Of a stretch of 42,430 bases of DNA, positions 1 through 11,634 are shown one piece after another; the stretch's first letter is position 1, and each line of letters begins with the position of its first letter. The position numbers and the translations under genes are program-made. Location of the stretch: assembly GCA_033085395.1 (NCBI GenBank), contig JANQBS010000302.1:1-42430 (forward strand), given 5' to 3'. The notes beneath the pieces are model-generated. The model made no database searches. It was not told the DNA's origin and saw only the letters and a program-made list of their open reading frames with translations. The stretch comes from Xanthoparmelia taractica. Taxonomy: Eukaryota; Ascomycota; Lecanoromycetes; Lecanorales; Parmeliaceae.

Positions 1-2640
1 TGTTAAGATATTTTAATAGCACTTATAAGATCTTCGTTAGCTATTTAAGCTTTTCGTAAGATTTAATATTATTATTTTTTTTATAAAAGTCTTTTTAAGA
101 TATTTAAATATTAATTTATTAAATAAAAAAGTTAATTTCTTCGATTTAATTTTATTAAAGAATAAGCTTAAAGCTATCTCAAATTTATAATATTCTAACA
201 CTTTAAGAGAGCTTAAATATTATTTAAGATTAATCGACTATTTACGTTAATATATTTATTTCTATATATAATTAATATAATTCTTATAAGATCTTAAAAT
301 ACTACTTTTAAAGAAAGCGTTGAATAACTCTAAACGTTAGCAAAAATAATATTCTTCTCGAACGAGATTATCTATAGCTTTAGAGAAGCAATTAGCTTCT
401 TTTTAGCTTCTTTAAGAAATATTATCTTAGCCTATAATTCTAATACATTTTAATAATACTCGAATATTATAAATTAACTTAAATATCTTAAAAGAATTTA
501 ATTTTGAGACGATAGTCTTTTATATTAAATTAGATGTATATAAGAGCATTAAATAATCTAAGAGCAATAAATAACCTTCTCGTGCGGAGACGGAGCCTAT
601 TCTCTTTCTATTAAGACTTCTAACTACAACAGAAAGAAATTATTGGCCTACGGAGTTGGAGATTACTGGCCTTATTTGATATCTGAAGAAAATAAGATAT
701 ATAATCGAGTCTTTAAAGCATTCTATAAGAATATAGATTAATTATTCTATTATTATTAATATTATAAAGTAAAATTTAATTATTTTAACGATATTAATAA
801 TAAGAATAAATATTCGTTTAATTCGAGCTACTTAATTCTTAAGATAGTTTAATCTAGTTATCTCTTATAAATCTAATAAAGAATATATTATATTTAATGC
901 TCTATTAAGGCTTATAAGTCTAAATAAAAATAATTCGCTATCTTATTATTATTCGAAGTTAGATACTCTTTATATCGTAAGCTTAATAAAGATAAATACT
1001 TTATTTTATAAGAAATGCATTTAAGACTATTAATAAGATAATTATTAAAAGAGAATTTTTATATAACTTAATATTAATAATAATCTAATTAGCGAGAATA
1101 TAGTATTTTTATCTTTCGTTCTAGAAAAGTATCTCTTTATTATTAATATTAATTTTTATTTTTCGTCTCGATCGAAAGCGGAAGATAGTCAATAATAAGA
1201 ATAGTAAAGTTTATAGTAAGATCTCACTTACGAAATATAGCGAGATCTTATCTTTTATATTAATAGAATTATTAATTAATAATAATTTTATATTTTATTC
1301 TTGCTAATAAAGAATATTCTTATTTTAATATATAAAAAAGAATATTCTAACTTTTAAAGATATTACGAAATTATTATCTTATTCTAATATATTTATAAAG
1401 TTATAAAGCATTTGCGAGACTTTATTAGATATTATCTAGAGTATTTAATATTACAAATAAGAAGATATATATCTTACAATAGCTTATAGCCAATTTTATC
1501 TTCGTCGATATCTTTTTACACTCTAACTATTAATTTTATTTTAATATTATCTCTATTAAATTATAAATTAAATTATATTATATTTATTACTTATAAGTTT
1601 ATTAAAATTATTTAATTAATTTTTAATAAGTTAACTTAAAAAGTATTTAACTAGATAAAAGTATTTTTAAATTAACTTAATATTATTAATTAAGAAATCC
1701 TAAAGATTATTATTAATAATCGAGATAAGAAATTTCTTTTAAAGCTCTAAGAATCGCTCTTTAAGCTATTAAAGATTTCTCTACTTTATTTAATAGCCTA
1801 TTATTCGTAGATTAATAATATAAGCGAACGTATTAATTAAATTATTAAGATAGTCTTAAGATACTTCATATATGCCCTTAATAGATCTTTCTTATAATCG
1901 AAAGTTCTATTACAAATATAAATCTTCTTAAATAACTTCGTCTCTTCTAAGATTACGTCGAGCGAAATAATCTATAATTTTATTTCAAATAGATCTTTAA
2001 ATTTACTACGTTTATTAATTAAAATTGATTATATCTCTACACGAATTATAGCTAAAGATATTATTAATTTTGCTTAAATATTTAATAAATTCTATTACGA
2101 TAGAAAATATTAATTAATATTTCTTAGAGTAAGAGAATAAGTACTTCTCCGACTATATAAAGATTATAAGATCTTCTCTACTCCCGATATTATTAATAAA
2201 CTATTATAATAATATATTGATTTTTTTTAGATAATAGATAAAGTAGATAAACTCGCCTATAGACTTACTATTTCTATAGAATAAAGAGTATATTTTATCT
2301 TTATTATAGCGCAATTAAAGCCTTATTCTATCTCATAGAGCGATTCTTTTTAACGCTCTCAACCCCAATATATTTCGTTTATTTCTATAAATAATAATAA
2401 TATAGTTAATTCGAAAATTAAACGACTTCTTAATAAACGAATTATTAAAAAGAAATATAATTTAACTATAAAATACCTAGTGAGATAAAAAGAATATAAT
2501 CTCGAATATAATTAATAATATAATATTAAAGATTTTAATAACGCTTCTAAATTAATAAAGAAATACGAGAAGAAAGTAGCTAGAATTCGAGTTACTACAT
2601 CTATAATTGTACTTAATTTCTTATTATCGCCTTCTCAGTT
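1..2640 (+). pseudogene. Degenerate Ty3/gypsy pol of A1: RT end, RNase H, integrase, chromodomain
   Basis: This is a remnant of the polyprotein that copied and integrated the element. Reading stops as former Gln/Trp gives, in order: the RT thumb/connection with an 'EYLGLTGYLRQY'-like stretch (about 200-300); RNase H with 'RAETEPILFLLRLL' (about 580-640) and the 'ERNYWPTELE' block (about 630-665); the integrase zinc-binding region (about 1300-1500); the integrase core, where the usual 'SDRDRKFL' now reads NNRDKKFL (about 1711-1735), followed by a 'TDNTSERTN'-like block (about 1810-1840); a GPY-type C-terminal part (about 2100-2340); and a chromodomain (about 2410-2585) with 'LLNKRIIKK' and 'TIKYLVR'. 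Dozens of in-frame stops make it non-functional. The Ty3/gypsy chromovirus assignment is secure from domain order; exact ends are approximate. Confidence 0.85.
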
Positions 2641-3097
2641 AATCTTACTCGTAAGAAAAAGAGATTATTCGAGAAAGTATAATATCGCTACTTTATTATA
2701 ACACTTATATTATATTTACTTATCACACTTATATTTAAACGTTTAACGAGTATTATCGATCGAGATATATTTTTCTCTATTCGATAACGTTTATATAACT
2801 AAAAGAAGATAATAGAGTATAATTGTTTTGTGATATAAAGAATTAATTACATAATAATTATTATTATTATTATTTGACTATTAACTAGTATTCTAACTAA
2901 TATTCTAATTACGTAATCTAATTATCGAAAAAACCTTATTATTATTATCGAAGAAACCTTATTATTCTAACTTCCCGCCAATATTAATATACTATCACGC
3001 TATTATCACACTACTTAATTAATAGAGTTTTTTTATATACTTTAATATATATATAGCAAGCAAGATCGCTCGCTTTTTCTTTTATTTCGGCGAATAC
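2641..3097 (+). other. 3' untranslated region of A1 between chromodomain and LTR
   Basis: This is non-coding element sequence, homologous to about 30780-31226 in A4 and 16471-about 16930 (inverted) in A2. It keeps the conserved blocks 'TCGATCGAGA' and 'GATCGCTCGC', the latter near 3065. No purine-rich polypurine tract is obvious just before the LTR. Confidence 0.6.
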
Positions 3098-3241
3098 TAT
3101 TACGAGAAACGCACTTATTAAGCAATTAAGAAATTAACTAAGATAAGTGCTTAATATACTGGCTGACTTAGATAGAATTTTCCAACTTAGAAGAATCAAG
3201 AATTACACACCCAACTAACCACACCCATAATTGCTGTTACA
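3098..3241 (+). repeat. 3' LTR of A1 (144 bp)
   Basis: The LTR runs from TATTACGAG (ancestral TGTCACG) to TGCTGTTACA. Its boundaries follow from alignment with the A4 LTRs at 23730-23898 and 31227-31395, which are delimited by target duplications. It lacks the internal duplication that makes the A4 LTRs longer. Confidence 0.85.
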
Positions 3242-3479
3242 ATATTCTCGAAAATTATAACTTTATTTAATAACTTATTTTCTTTAGTTAATAAGAAAGT
3301 TAATTAATATAAGCTTAAGTTTAAATTTAAATTTATAACTATTTTCGTTAAAACGAATTTAGATTCGATATTAATTTAAAAGTAGTTTTTATAATTTATT
3401 TCGAGAATATTTTTAAGTCTAAATTTCCTTAAAATTTAAATAGATATATTAAACTTATTTCGAATTAGAATTTTAATTA

Positions 3480-4400
3480 TTATATAATTAATTAAATAAG
3501 CGAATATTATTAAATTCGTCTATACTATTAATTTAAATAAAAAATTACGATCGTTAGAGAGATTAATTTCCTTAATTAATAGAATTATCTCGTTATACGA
3601 AGGCATAAAAATAAATAATTTAATATAAATCTTTCTTCGAATAAACTCGTCTTAAGATCAAATAGTAATATTAATCGTAGTGCTATAACTATTAATTCTT
3701 ACTTTCTTATTAATTACATTAATAATAATTTCTTCGAACTTAATAATATTATTTTTAATAAGTATTTTAACACGTAAATTATCGATAATATATAATTTCC
3801 TACGTAGATATATAAGTATTTTTCGATCTTAATTATCAATTTCAGAAAGATAGATATCTTACGTAATATACTTCGAAGTCTCGTGCTTAGAAGCATAAAC
3901 TCTATATACTCGTAAAAATATTATTATTTTAAAAATAACTATATTCGGATATTACTAAGAATAATATAACCTATCTATTAAACTCACACTATATTCGATA
4001 TTAATATAAACTTTACTCTCTTAACTAATAGAATCGAGTTTTACTTTAATTATAGCGTAAGTTTAATTTTAAAAAATAAAATTATTTCTCAAATTCTAAT
4101 TAGAAGCGATAAACTTAATAATTTTTAATTACTTATTTACGAAGTTAAAAGACTTTATAAGTTACTTATTAGCGAAGTTAGAAGACTTTATAAATTACTT
4201 ATCAGCGAAGTTAAAAAGTCTTATAAATCGCTTATCGAAGTTAGAAGACTTTATAAGCAATACTTCGTTAACATAAACGTGCTTTTTAAAATAGTCAACA
4301 CGCAAATACTTATACAATTTAATCTTGAATAAGAAGAATACCTAACAATTTCGATAATAGATTTCGATTTCCATAAAGTTAGTAAACTAATTATTATTTA
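3480..4400 (-). pseudogene. Degenerate protease/linker region of A3 pol
   Basis: Read on the minus strand, this matches the segment between aspartic protease and RT in A2 and A4. It has a block resembling 'ASKHETSKYI' (about 3860-3900), then 'IDNLRVK'-like (about 3770-3800), then a 'LLIKEINLFNDR'-like block (about 3540-3610). In fungal Ty3/gypsy elements this region joins protease to RT. It has many stops and no intact frame. A 60-codon minus-strand frame at 3714-3896 is in the wrong phase and is a by-product of stop loss elsewhere. Confidence 0.7.
4129..4257 (-). repeat. Tandem repeat, 33-bp units, about 4 copies, in A3
   Basis: Four adjacent units start at 4129, 4162, 4195 and 4228 (33, 33, 33 and 30 bp). 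Each contains 'GCGAAGTTAGAAGAC' or a close variant followed by TTTATAA. The unit is a multiple of three, so it would have added 11 residues per copy near the gag-protease boundary. The equivalent sites in A2 (about 21110-21160) and A4 (about 26600-26650) have about one unit. Confidence 0.85.
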
Positions 4401-4895
4401 ATTATATAAAAAACTTAGAATTATACTTAAAATTAGCATAATATATTTTATTCTTATACTAATCTTCGTCTATAAAGTAAGAGTATTTAATATTAATATT
4501 TTCTTTCTAATAATTCAAACTATTTTATTCGTTATATTTTAATTTAGTATTTTCGTTAATAATAGAGACCTAATAAACAATTACTTTTAAACGATTTATA
4601 GCATTAAATTAAGACCTTTAATTGCTTTACTAAAAACCTTGGATTAGTCTTAAAAAAACTACTATTACTAACTATCAAATAAAGATCAATTCGAGATCGA
4701 ATTTAATACGTTTAAAGCGGCGATGTATAGAGACTAACGAGGCATTTACTAAGCGTTTTGCTATAAATTTAAATAAGCATTTTAGTTATTAAATTAACGA
4801 GGAAATAATTAAATTAATTAAGCGTTTTAATTCTTATATTAATTATTAATTTAGCGAAAAGATTACTAAAAATAAGATCGCTAATATTAATTATT

Positions 4896-4900
4896 AGAAT
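4896..4900. repeat. Target-site duplication AGAAT, left of B1
   Basis: AGAAT here is repeated at 11791-11795, directly flanking the two LTRs of B1. It occurs once at the uninterrupted paralogous site in A2 (21793-21797). Confidence 0.92.
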
Positions 4901-5056
4901 TGTTATGGAAAAGATCTGGGATTTAATGATTGAAAAGTCTAAGGAATTCTAAGGGCCGCAGTGGCGAAGATCTATTGGAAAACTAATACAAATTTGGCCT
5001 AGCCTCCTTAATCTTTTCGAAATGCCTTTTGCATAGATATATAGAAAATCGTGACA
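4901..5056 (-). repeat. 3' LTR of B1 (156 bp)
   Basis: On the plus strand it runs from TGTTATGG to CGTGACA and pairs without gaps with 11635-11790. By eye the two differ at 11 of 156 positions, all C/T or G/A transitions (for example CTGGGAT/CTAAGAT and CTCCTTA/CTCCCCA). This LTR carries more of the A/T states. Confidence 0.92.
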
Positions 5057-5450
5057 ATATTTCACAACAATAAGAAAAAAATAAGCGATCTCGCTTGATG
5101 TTAGCGAAGTCGTATTAATGGTAAACTGCTAGAAAACTAATAATAATAAGGTTATATTGACGGCTAGAAGCATATAGTGTAGGTAATTAAAATGCTATAA
5201 TAATAATAATACTATTAACTAATATCTTTCTTTAATAATCACATAAACGCTATCGAGTAAAGGGAAATAATTCTTAATTAGTAATACTCGTTAAGTCGTT
5301 TGAATATAGCGATGAGGTAATAAATGTAATATGAGTGTTATAAGAATTTTATATGCGGCTTATAAAACGTAAGTTAAACGATATTAGCAGTAGCGATTAT
5401 ATGCTTATATTGACGTATTAAGTCATTAGAGTTCGTGAGATCTTTAACGT
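5057..5450 (-). other. 3' untranslated region of B1, homologous to that of family A
   Basis: This is non-coding sequence between the chromodomain and the 3' LTR. It shares recognisable blocks with 16490-16830 of A2: 'GCGATCTCGCTTG' against 'GCGACCTCGCTTG', and around 5220-5340 the motif 'AATCACATAAACGCTATCGA' against 'AATCACACAAACGTTATCGA'. Families A and B are thus related outside the coding part although their LTRs differ. No purine-rich tract is obvious beside the LTR. Confidence 0.65.
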
Positions 5451-5459
5451 TATATTATT

Positions 5460-8400
5460 GATTATATTTAGGCCTATATCTTAATTATCTGATAAGATAC
5501 TACGTGATATAGTCTCTATCTTTTCGAATAACTCGCTTATTAAGAATTCGCTTTACTTCTTAGAACTTGTACTTATTAGTATCTTCTTTTATATATATAT
5601 TATTAGACTAATTAGAGATAGAACGGCTATACGAATTAGAGTTAGAAGTAGGGGTAGGCTTTAGTTATATAATGCTAAAGATTAAATATATATTTTAATG
5701 CCCTAAGATAGCTAATTTATAGACCTATTTATTGATTTTTTATAATATTTCGAATAAATCGATATATTATTAAGATAGCTTGATAATAATAATAGTAGCA
5801 GTGATAATAGAGATGAAATAGTCTTTATGTAGTCGTAAATAAGCTCAATCGCCCTACTTAAGAAATAATAATTGATACTTTCTATTATAGTGATGTTTTT
5901 AATTTATCTAAGCGAATAAGATAATATTAGTTATCTAAATACGGATAACGATAGATTATAATAGAGATGTATTTCTGAGTAGATCAAGTGATCTATTAAG
6001 TTGAAATTCGTAAGCTAGTTCGTTAGGAATTTTATTAATCGTAATTAAGATCGAGTTATTAAGTAGAGCTTATATTCGCGAGAGAACTAACGGCTAGAGA
6101 GCGGGATTCTGCATAATATATAGATAGAATCGTAATACTATCTCCGCTGTTTAATTAATTCTTTCGCTACTTTTATTCATCTAAGAGTAATAAATAGTCG
6201 AATAAAATAAGTTTACTTCGAGCTTCTTAAATAGCTTCGATTAAAGCTTAGAAAGGAACTTTCTATTACAATTCGTGAATAAAATCCTTAAGATTCCTTA
6301 GTTTATAATGTTAAGTCTATTAAGTAATGTAGTAGCTTATTAAGTAATAGAATAGTCCTTTTTTTTAGACACGAAAGTTATTTTTTTTGTAAACTTATCT
6401 ATTATAGAAAGAATAATATCGAACTCTTTATTTATTAATTTTAAAAGTATTAGAATAAAATTTAAAGTAAGTGTATAAAATAACACTAACGGTGACTCGA
6501 TTGATTATAAAGAGTTATATAGGCGATATCAACGTATCTGGAGAATAAGGCATTAAGGGTAGAATCTAATGTATTATCGGAGATGTTTAATTAATTTATA
6601 TATATATTAGATATTCGAAATTCTCTTATAAGATCTTTCAAATCTCAAATAACTATCTTTATAAGCTATTTCAAGAATAATTTTAATTATGCTTTAAAAT
6701 ATATAAAGGCGCTATACGTCGATAAGCTTGCTAATATAAAAGAAAAGATTTTAATACTTCTATATAGTATCTTCTATATATTTATCACGAACGAAAGAAA
6801 AATCGATAACGTTCTCGTTGATATTCTTATTCTTAGTTATTAAGACGGAGATTCTAATATAGAATAGATCTATCTTATAATCATTTTCGAGGCCTTTAAG
6901 AAATATAGAACTTATTTTTATAAGCGTATTAGTAAAGAGAGTATCTAGTTTATTATGCTAATTAGAAAGAGATATATTATTAGCACTTATAAGTCTTGAA
7001 AGTGTATCAAAGATAATATACTCTTTTTTAGGCTTATATCGAATATTAAGATAAAATTATTTAAGAAATTAAAAAGCTCTAATGAGACGAACGTTTATTC
7101 TTATAATAAAATTTATTAAGATAATCGATAATTATCTTATAATATTTAGAATAATAGAATAATTTATCTAGATAATAGTAATATACTTCGAAGAGTCTAT
7201 TAGATATCTTATTTTCTTAAGTATTTAGACGAAGCCTACTACTTCTAGCTCTATTAATTAATAATTCTTTTTAACTTAAATTAGGCCTCGAGAAAAAAAT
7301 ATAATTATTTAAATTATAGTACGAAAAGACTATTTCGAGTTAGAATTAATTTCTTCGTTAATATAAAAGACTTATACTTCGAAATCGAATTTTTTTAAAA
7401 TATTTAAATTTACTTAAATTAATCTATTAAGATCGTAATAAATAAGTATAAAAAATTAAGATAATACTGCTTATAGACTATTAAAATTAATCTTCTTTGT
7501 CTTATTTAATAAAGATAATTTAAAGCGCGAAGAATACGTATAGCGAGAATTATCTTTTGGCGAAGCTTCTTTTAAAAGCCTTATCTTAAGGCTCTATAAA
7601 GGTGTTATAAGCTATATATAATAATAAATCGAGCTGCGAAGATAGTCTATAAGATTAAGATAATATTCTAAATCTTTAAGAGTTACGAGATAATTTAGCT
7701 TAACAATTATTTTAAATTTATTATCTATAATAGTTATTCTTAAAGAATTAATATATCGATTAAATAAATTTATATTCGAATATCTTAGAAAGGTTTTCTT
7801 AAAGGCGATTGAAATATTATATTTAATTAGAAGTTAAAAAAGTCTTCTTAAGTGATAGATGTGCTTAGAGAAACTTTTAGAATTAACGATAATATTATTA
7901 ATATAGGCTTATACGAAGTCCTTAAGAGCTCTTAGAATATAATTAATCCTTCTTTATACGTAGATAATTAAATTTATATATTTTATAATTAAAATATTAA
8001 ATGTTTTCTATCCTCGATGCGTGATTATTATAAGTATATATTAAAAGTCGAGATATATAAGTTATTAATAGAAGAATAATACTATATTTAGCACTATTAG
8101 ATAAGTGTAATTAAGTAATTTCGAGATAATATTAAATTAAAGAGGTACGAGATAGACGTCTAACACAATAAGATCGTTTAGGCCTCGAATATTAATTATT
8201 ACTCTATTCTTTCTTTTATTATTTAATAGAGTTTTTTAAATAACGAAGATAGAATAGCTAAACGAAATTAACTACTTAATATACTTTAGACGATCTTGCT
8301 GCTATAGAGCATTAAAGATTTTATTAATTATTATCTTATTTATTAGCCTAAGAGGATATATCTTTATTCTCTTATTATTAAATAATCTTAACTATTAATT

Positions 8401-9660
8401 ATCTTAAAAAGAAAGCTTTATTTATTTATTCTATAACACTTTAACAAAATCTTTATTCTTTTATAATAATAAAAACTTATCGACTAAGTTAATCAATTGT
8501 TACTTTTTTAGCTTATTTTCATAGATTATTATATCGTTAGAAAGCTTTAATTCTATGCTTTCGAAATTAGCGAGAATTTTATTCTTAATATAATTAACTA
8601 AAGACGTAAAGTTATTAGCTAGACTTATTAACGTAATAGCCGCAAAAGTGACTACTTTCTTTACTTAATTCGATGATTTTAAGTGCTTTTCGAGCTTAGT
8701 TAAAGGCACTTTTATAGCAAAAAAGACGTTTTCGTAGTCGACTTCTTATAGTATTTCTAGATATAATTTCTTAAGAATTTGCATAGTATAATTAGTCTCA
8801 TTTTTGACTATTATATCGGTAATATTATTATTAATCATGTGAGCATATATAATTAAATTATACTGTTTTATGAATTTGAAAATAAAGTTTCTATTAGGTA
8901 GATTCTTAGATATAATAATAGATAGAATTTACTAAGCTCTCGATATAATAGTAAGTGCTTTCTATGCTCGAATTGATCGCTTTATATATTAATCGATATT
9001 ATAAGTTATAATTTTAATAATAATATTATAACTATTAATACGTGCTTCGTTTTTGCTTACATTAAGTATAATCTTTTTTAATCTTATAATATTATTCTTT
9101 ATTAATAGATTTACCTTTAAATTATTAATTAAATAAATCTCTCTTATAATGCAAGTAAGAGTCTTATTATTATTTCTTTTAAGATCTAAGAGATATATTA
9201 AGATAAGTATATATTCGTTAATATTATGTATTATAGAATTAAGCCCTTTAACACGTAGATAAGATAATATCTTTTTAATTTTTATCTCAGATAGAAGAGA
9301 TAAAAGTTATTACTTATCGATTAATATTATATTAGTCTTTAAATTAGTATATTCTTTTTTATTCTTAGCTATATTCGATATGAATCGTAATGAAATATAA
9401 GTATAATTCCAGTTACGAAAGCTAAAATTAATATCTAATCTAGCTCTATCCTTAAAGTCTAATTAAATAATTTTTATAATAAAAATATCGATATTCGTAT
9501 ATATATCTATTAGCGGTTTAGACGTAGAATATAATAATTTAGAATAATATTCGGCTCGTAAATACTTATATAATTTCGACTTAGAAGAGAAAGTTAAATT
9601 ATAATTTCTATAGTACGTTTAAATATTAACAAATTCAATAAAAGAATTATTATGATATTA
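5460..9660 (-). pseudogene. Degenerate Ty3/gypsy pol of B1: protease, RT, RNase H, integrase, chromodomain
   Basis: Read right to left: a protease/linker region (about 8500-9300); RT (about 7750-8310), in which the YVDD active site now reads Y-I-N-N (about 7885-7900) after an 'RPVVDIRGLND'-like block; RNase H (about 7150-7700); the integrase zinc-binding part with 'CPQCL' (about 6530-6600); the integrase core with 'FTKRVTF' (about 6360-6385) and the 'DRDRKFL' block decayed to N-C-N-R-K-F-L (about 6250-6290); then a chromodomain (about 5460-5620) with 'NKRVIRK' and 'YLIR'. Ty3/gypsy pol of this order copies the RNA and inserts it, with the chromodomain steering integration to modified chromatin. 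Many in-frame stops and lost catalytic Asp codons show it is dead. Confidence 0.85.
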
Positions 9661-9686
9661 ATTATTTAACTTATTAAAATCATGGT

Positions 9687-11560
9687 CTAACTTCTTCTAA
9701 TAGCCGTTAATTTCAGTATTCTATTAAAGCGTATTTTCTTTCGTTTGGCCAGGATTCTCTTGCTCGTTTTTAGTGGTTGCTTTTGCTTGATAAGTAGCAG
9801 CCTTAGGTCTGAAATTCTGCTGAAATTGTTGACGATTTCCGGCATTGTTTGGGCTTCCGAATTTTCGATCTGCTTGATTCGTTTGTGGTACGTACTGCTG
9901 CTGCTGCTGATCAAATGGCTGAGAATTTTGCTAACCTTGACGGATTGGATTGAAAGCTGGAGAAAGGCCTTGCTGAAATGTATTCCCCAGTGCATTTCGA
10001 TAGGCATTTTCACGCTGTTGATTCTATTGATTCTGATGTTATTGCTAAGACCTTTGAACGAAAGACTGATATTAATGCTGCCTGATATGTAGCTTAAATT
10101 AGGCTACTTTCTTCATGTCAAGCATTTGAATAAAGCTTACAATAATAATAGCTATATTTGATGGGTCGATAAAGACTCGTAATTCTAGCACGATTCCTTG
10201 ATAGATAAATATCAACTGATTTTAAATATCATTAATATTAGCTAATTTGATATATCTAACGATTACTTGCATATAGCTAGCAGGCTCTCGGCGCGCTCGA
10301 GCATCTGTTAATATATATTTCTCTATAGTTAGATTCGAGAGTATTACGCTTAATAATTCCTTGAATCTTATAGAGAGAGCTCTATATTATTCTTTTACTT
10401 TACTATCTTCTATATAAAGATCTCTTCGCTTTAGATTTAATAGCTCTAAGATATATTAAGTAAGTGTAGAATCATAAAAGTAGATATTTATATTAATACG
10501 AACTATAGCTTCTTCTTTTATAGCTATTAAATTATAAATTCTTTTAATAAATAAAATCACATTACGATAATAAACGTTCTTTTTAATAGTTATAATCTTA
10601 TTCTCTTCGTAAGACTTATTTAGAAAAAAATCGAAATAGTCTAATTCTATAGTATTTCATTTGCTATTAAAACTCGGTGCTTCTACGACTTCTACTATAA
10701 GTTCGAGTTCTTTTAACTCTTCTGACGGGCCTTATTCTCTTCTAAGTTTAATAGATAATTATAAGTTATTAATAACATTTATAACGATAGAGTTAATAGT
10801 ATTATTAATTATATCTTGTAGTTATTAAGCTATGAAATTAATAATTATTTTAGGCGTAGTTTGACTTAATTATCTACGATAAAAAGAATTCGAATTATCG
10901 ATAGTAGTGTTCGTTAATTTCTTACGACTTTCTAATAGAGGCGGTGATATAGAAGACGAATTATTTAATAAAGAATCACGATTATTGTTAGTAGAATTAT
11001 CACCAACATTAGTAGAATTATTAGTAGAGTTATTGTTATTAATATTAGTAGGGTTATTAATAGTTAATAATTGATTAGGTATATTTTTAGTAGAAAAAGA
11101 ATTAAAGAATAGATTTTTAAGAGGCTAAGTGACTTACTTGAAACGTCGAATAGATTTACGAAAAGTAGGTTTATTAACGACTTAGTTAAATAATTAATAA
11201 TCTTAAAATAAGGAATAAGTAGTTATTCTTAATAAATTAGTAGTAAAAGAAGAATTAATAGTAGATATTGATCTAATAGGTCTAAGAGTATTGGATATAA
11301 GATGCTTATAAATCTCCTTGATATTATTAGATATCAAATTAGCGTATTTGTAACCGATGGCAATAAATTCCTGGATATCAAATGCGAGGATAAGTATTTA
11401 TCTATCTACTAAAGTAATTAGCGTTGATTTGTGAGACTAATTAATAAAAGAAGTAAAAATAGAGAAAGACTTTTAATAGATAAAGAGCAAAGAAAAGCTA
11501 ATAAGAAATCTTGCTAATCTAATAGCTTACTTATTTAATAAATTCGGTGACGATAAGTAG
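9687..11560 (-). pseudogene. Degenerate gag of B1 with a well-preserved Gln/Asn-rich C-terminal part
   Basis: This is the nucleocapsid-precursor remnant upstream of pol. On the minus strand, about 9740-10090 gives a nearly stop-free stretch rich in Gln, Asn and Pro, containing 'QPFDQQQQQYVPQTNQ' and ending in a Lys/Thr/Glu-rich tail. Around 10960-11060 the same strand encodes runs of Asn, Ser and Thr. No CCHC zinc knuckle was found. The core between them (about 10100-10900) has scattered stops. The 115-codon plus-strand frame at 9745-10092 and the 108-codon minus-strand frame at 9687-10013 are in other phases of this Gln-rich stretch. The gag label rests mainly on position, between the 5' LTR and pol, plus composition. 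Confidence 0.7.
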
Positions 11561-11619
11561 ACTATATTAATGAAGGACTTCTTCTAAACGATTCGATAAT
11601 TATTTAATATCGAAATTAA

Positions 11620-11631
11620 GCGTTATTATTA
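11620..11631 (-). promoter_or_regulatory. Candidate tRNA primer-binding site of B1
   Basis: The plus strand reads GCGTTATTATTA, a transition-decayed form of GCGTTGCTACCA, which is intact in A2 at 23700-23711. It lies three bases inside the 5' LTR, as in A2, A3 and A4. Reverse-transcription primer sites of Ty3-type elements sit here and usually begin TGG on the element strand. Confidence 0.6.
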
Positions 11632-11634
11632 TGT

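Larger units (their letters stand above)
1..3241 (+). mobile_element. Family A chromovirus copy A1, 3' part (Ty3/gypsy LTR retrotransposon)
   Basis: This is the downstream part of a Ty3/gypsy element, from the end of RT through RNase H, integrase and chromodomain to a complete 3' LTR. The 5' half lies left of the window. It is collinear with 28186-31395 (copy A4) on the same strand and with 16328-about 19560 (copy A2) inverted. It ends at TGTTACA (3241). The next bases (ATATT, 3242-3246) are the target sequence inside copy A3; the uninterrupted equivalent is ATATT at 20199-20203 in A2. A1 is therefore younger than A3. Every frame is full of TAA/TAG stops. Confidence 0.9.
3242..4900 (-). mobile_element. 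Family A copy A3, internal segment left of the B1 insertion
   Basis: This minus-strand Ty3/gypsy sequence is collinear with 20199-21797 of A2 and, inverted, with about 26150-27550 of A4. It covers the end of gag, the protease and the protease-RT linker. It is cut on the left by A1 (junction 3241/3242) and on the right by B1 (4900/4901). The rest of A3 toward its 5' end resumes at 11796. Its RT-to-3' LTR part must lie left of the window, beyond the missing half of A1. Confidence 0.88.

Noticed and set aside
9745..10092. 115-codon plus-strand open frame, the longest in the window
   Set aside because: It is antisense to the Gln/Asn-rich gag stretch of B1. Its Leu/Ile-rich product is what the reverse of CAG/CAA and AT-rich codons gives, and no domain is recognisable.
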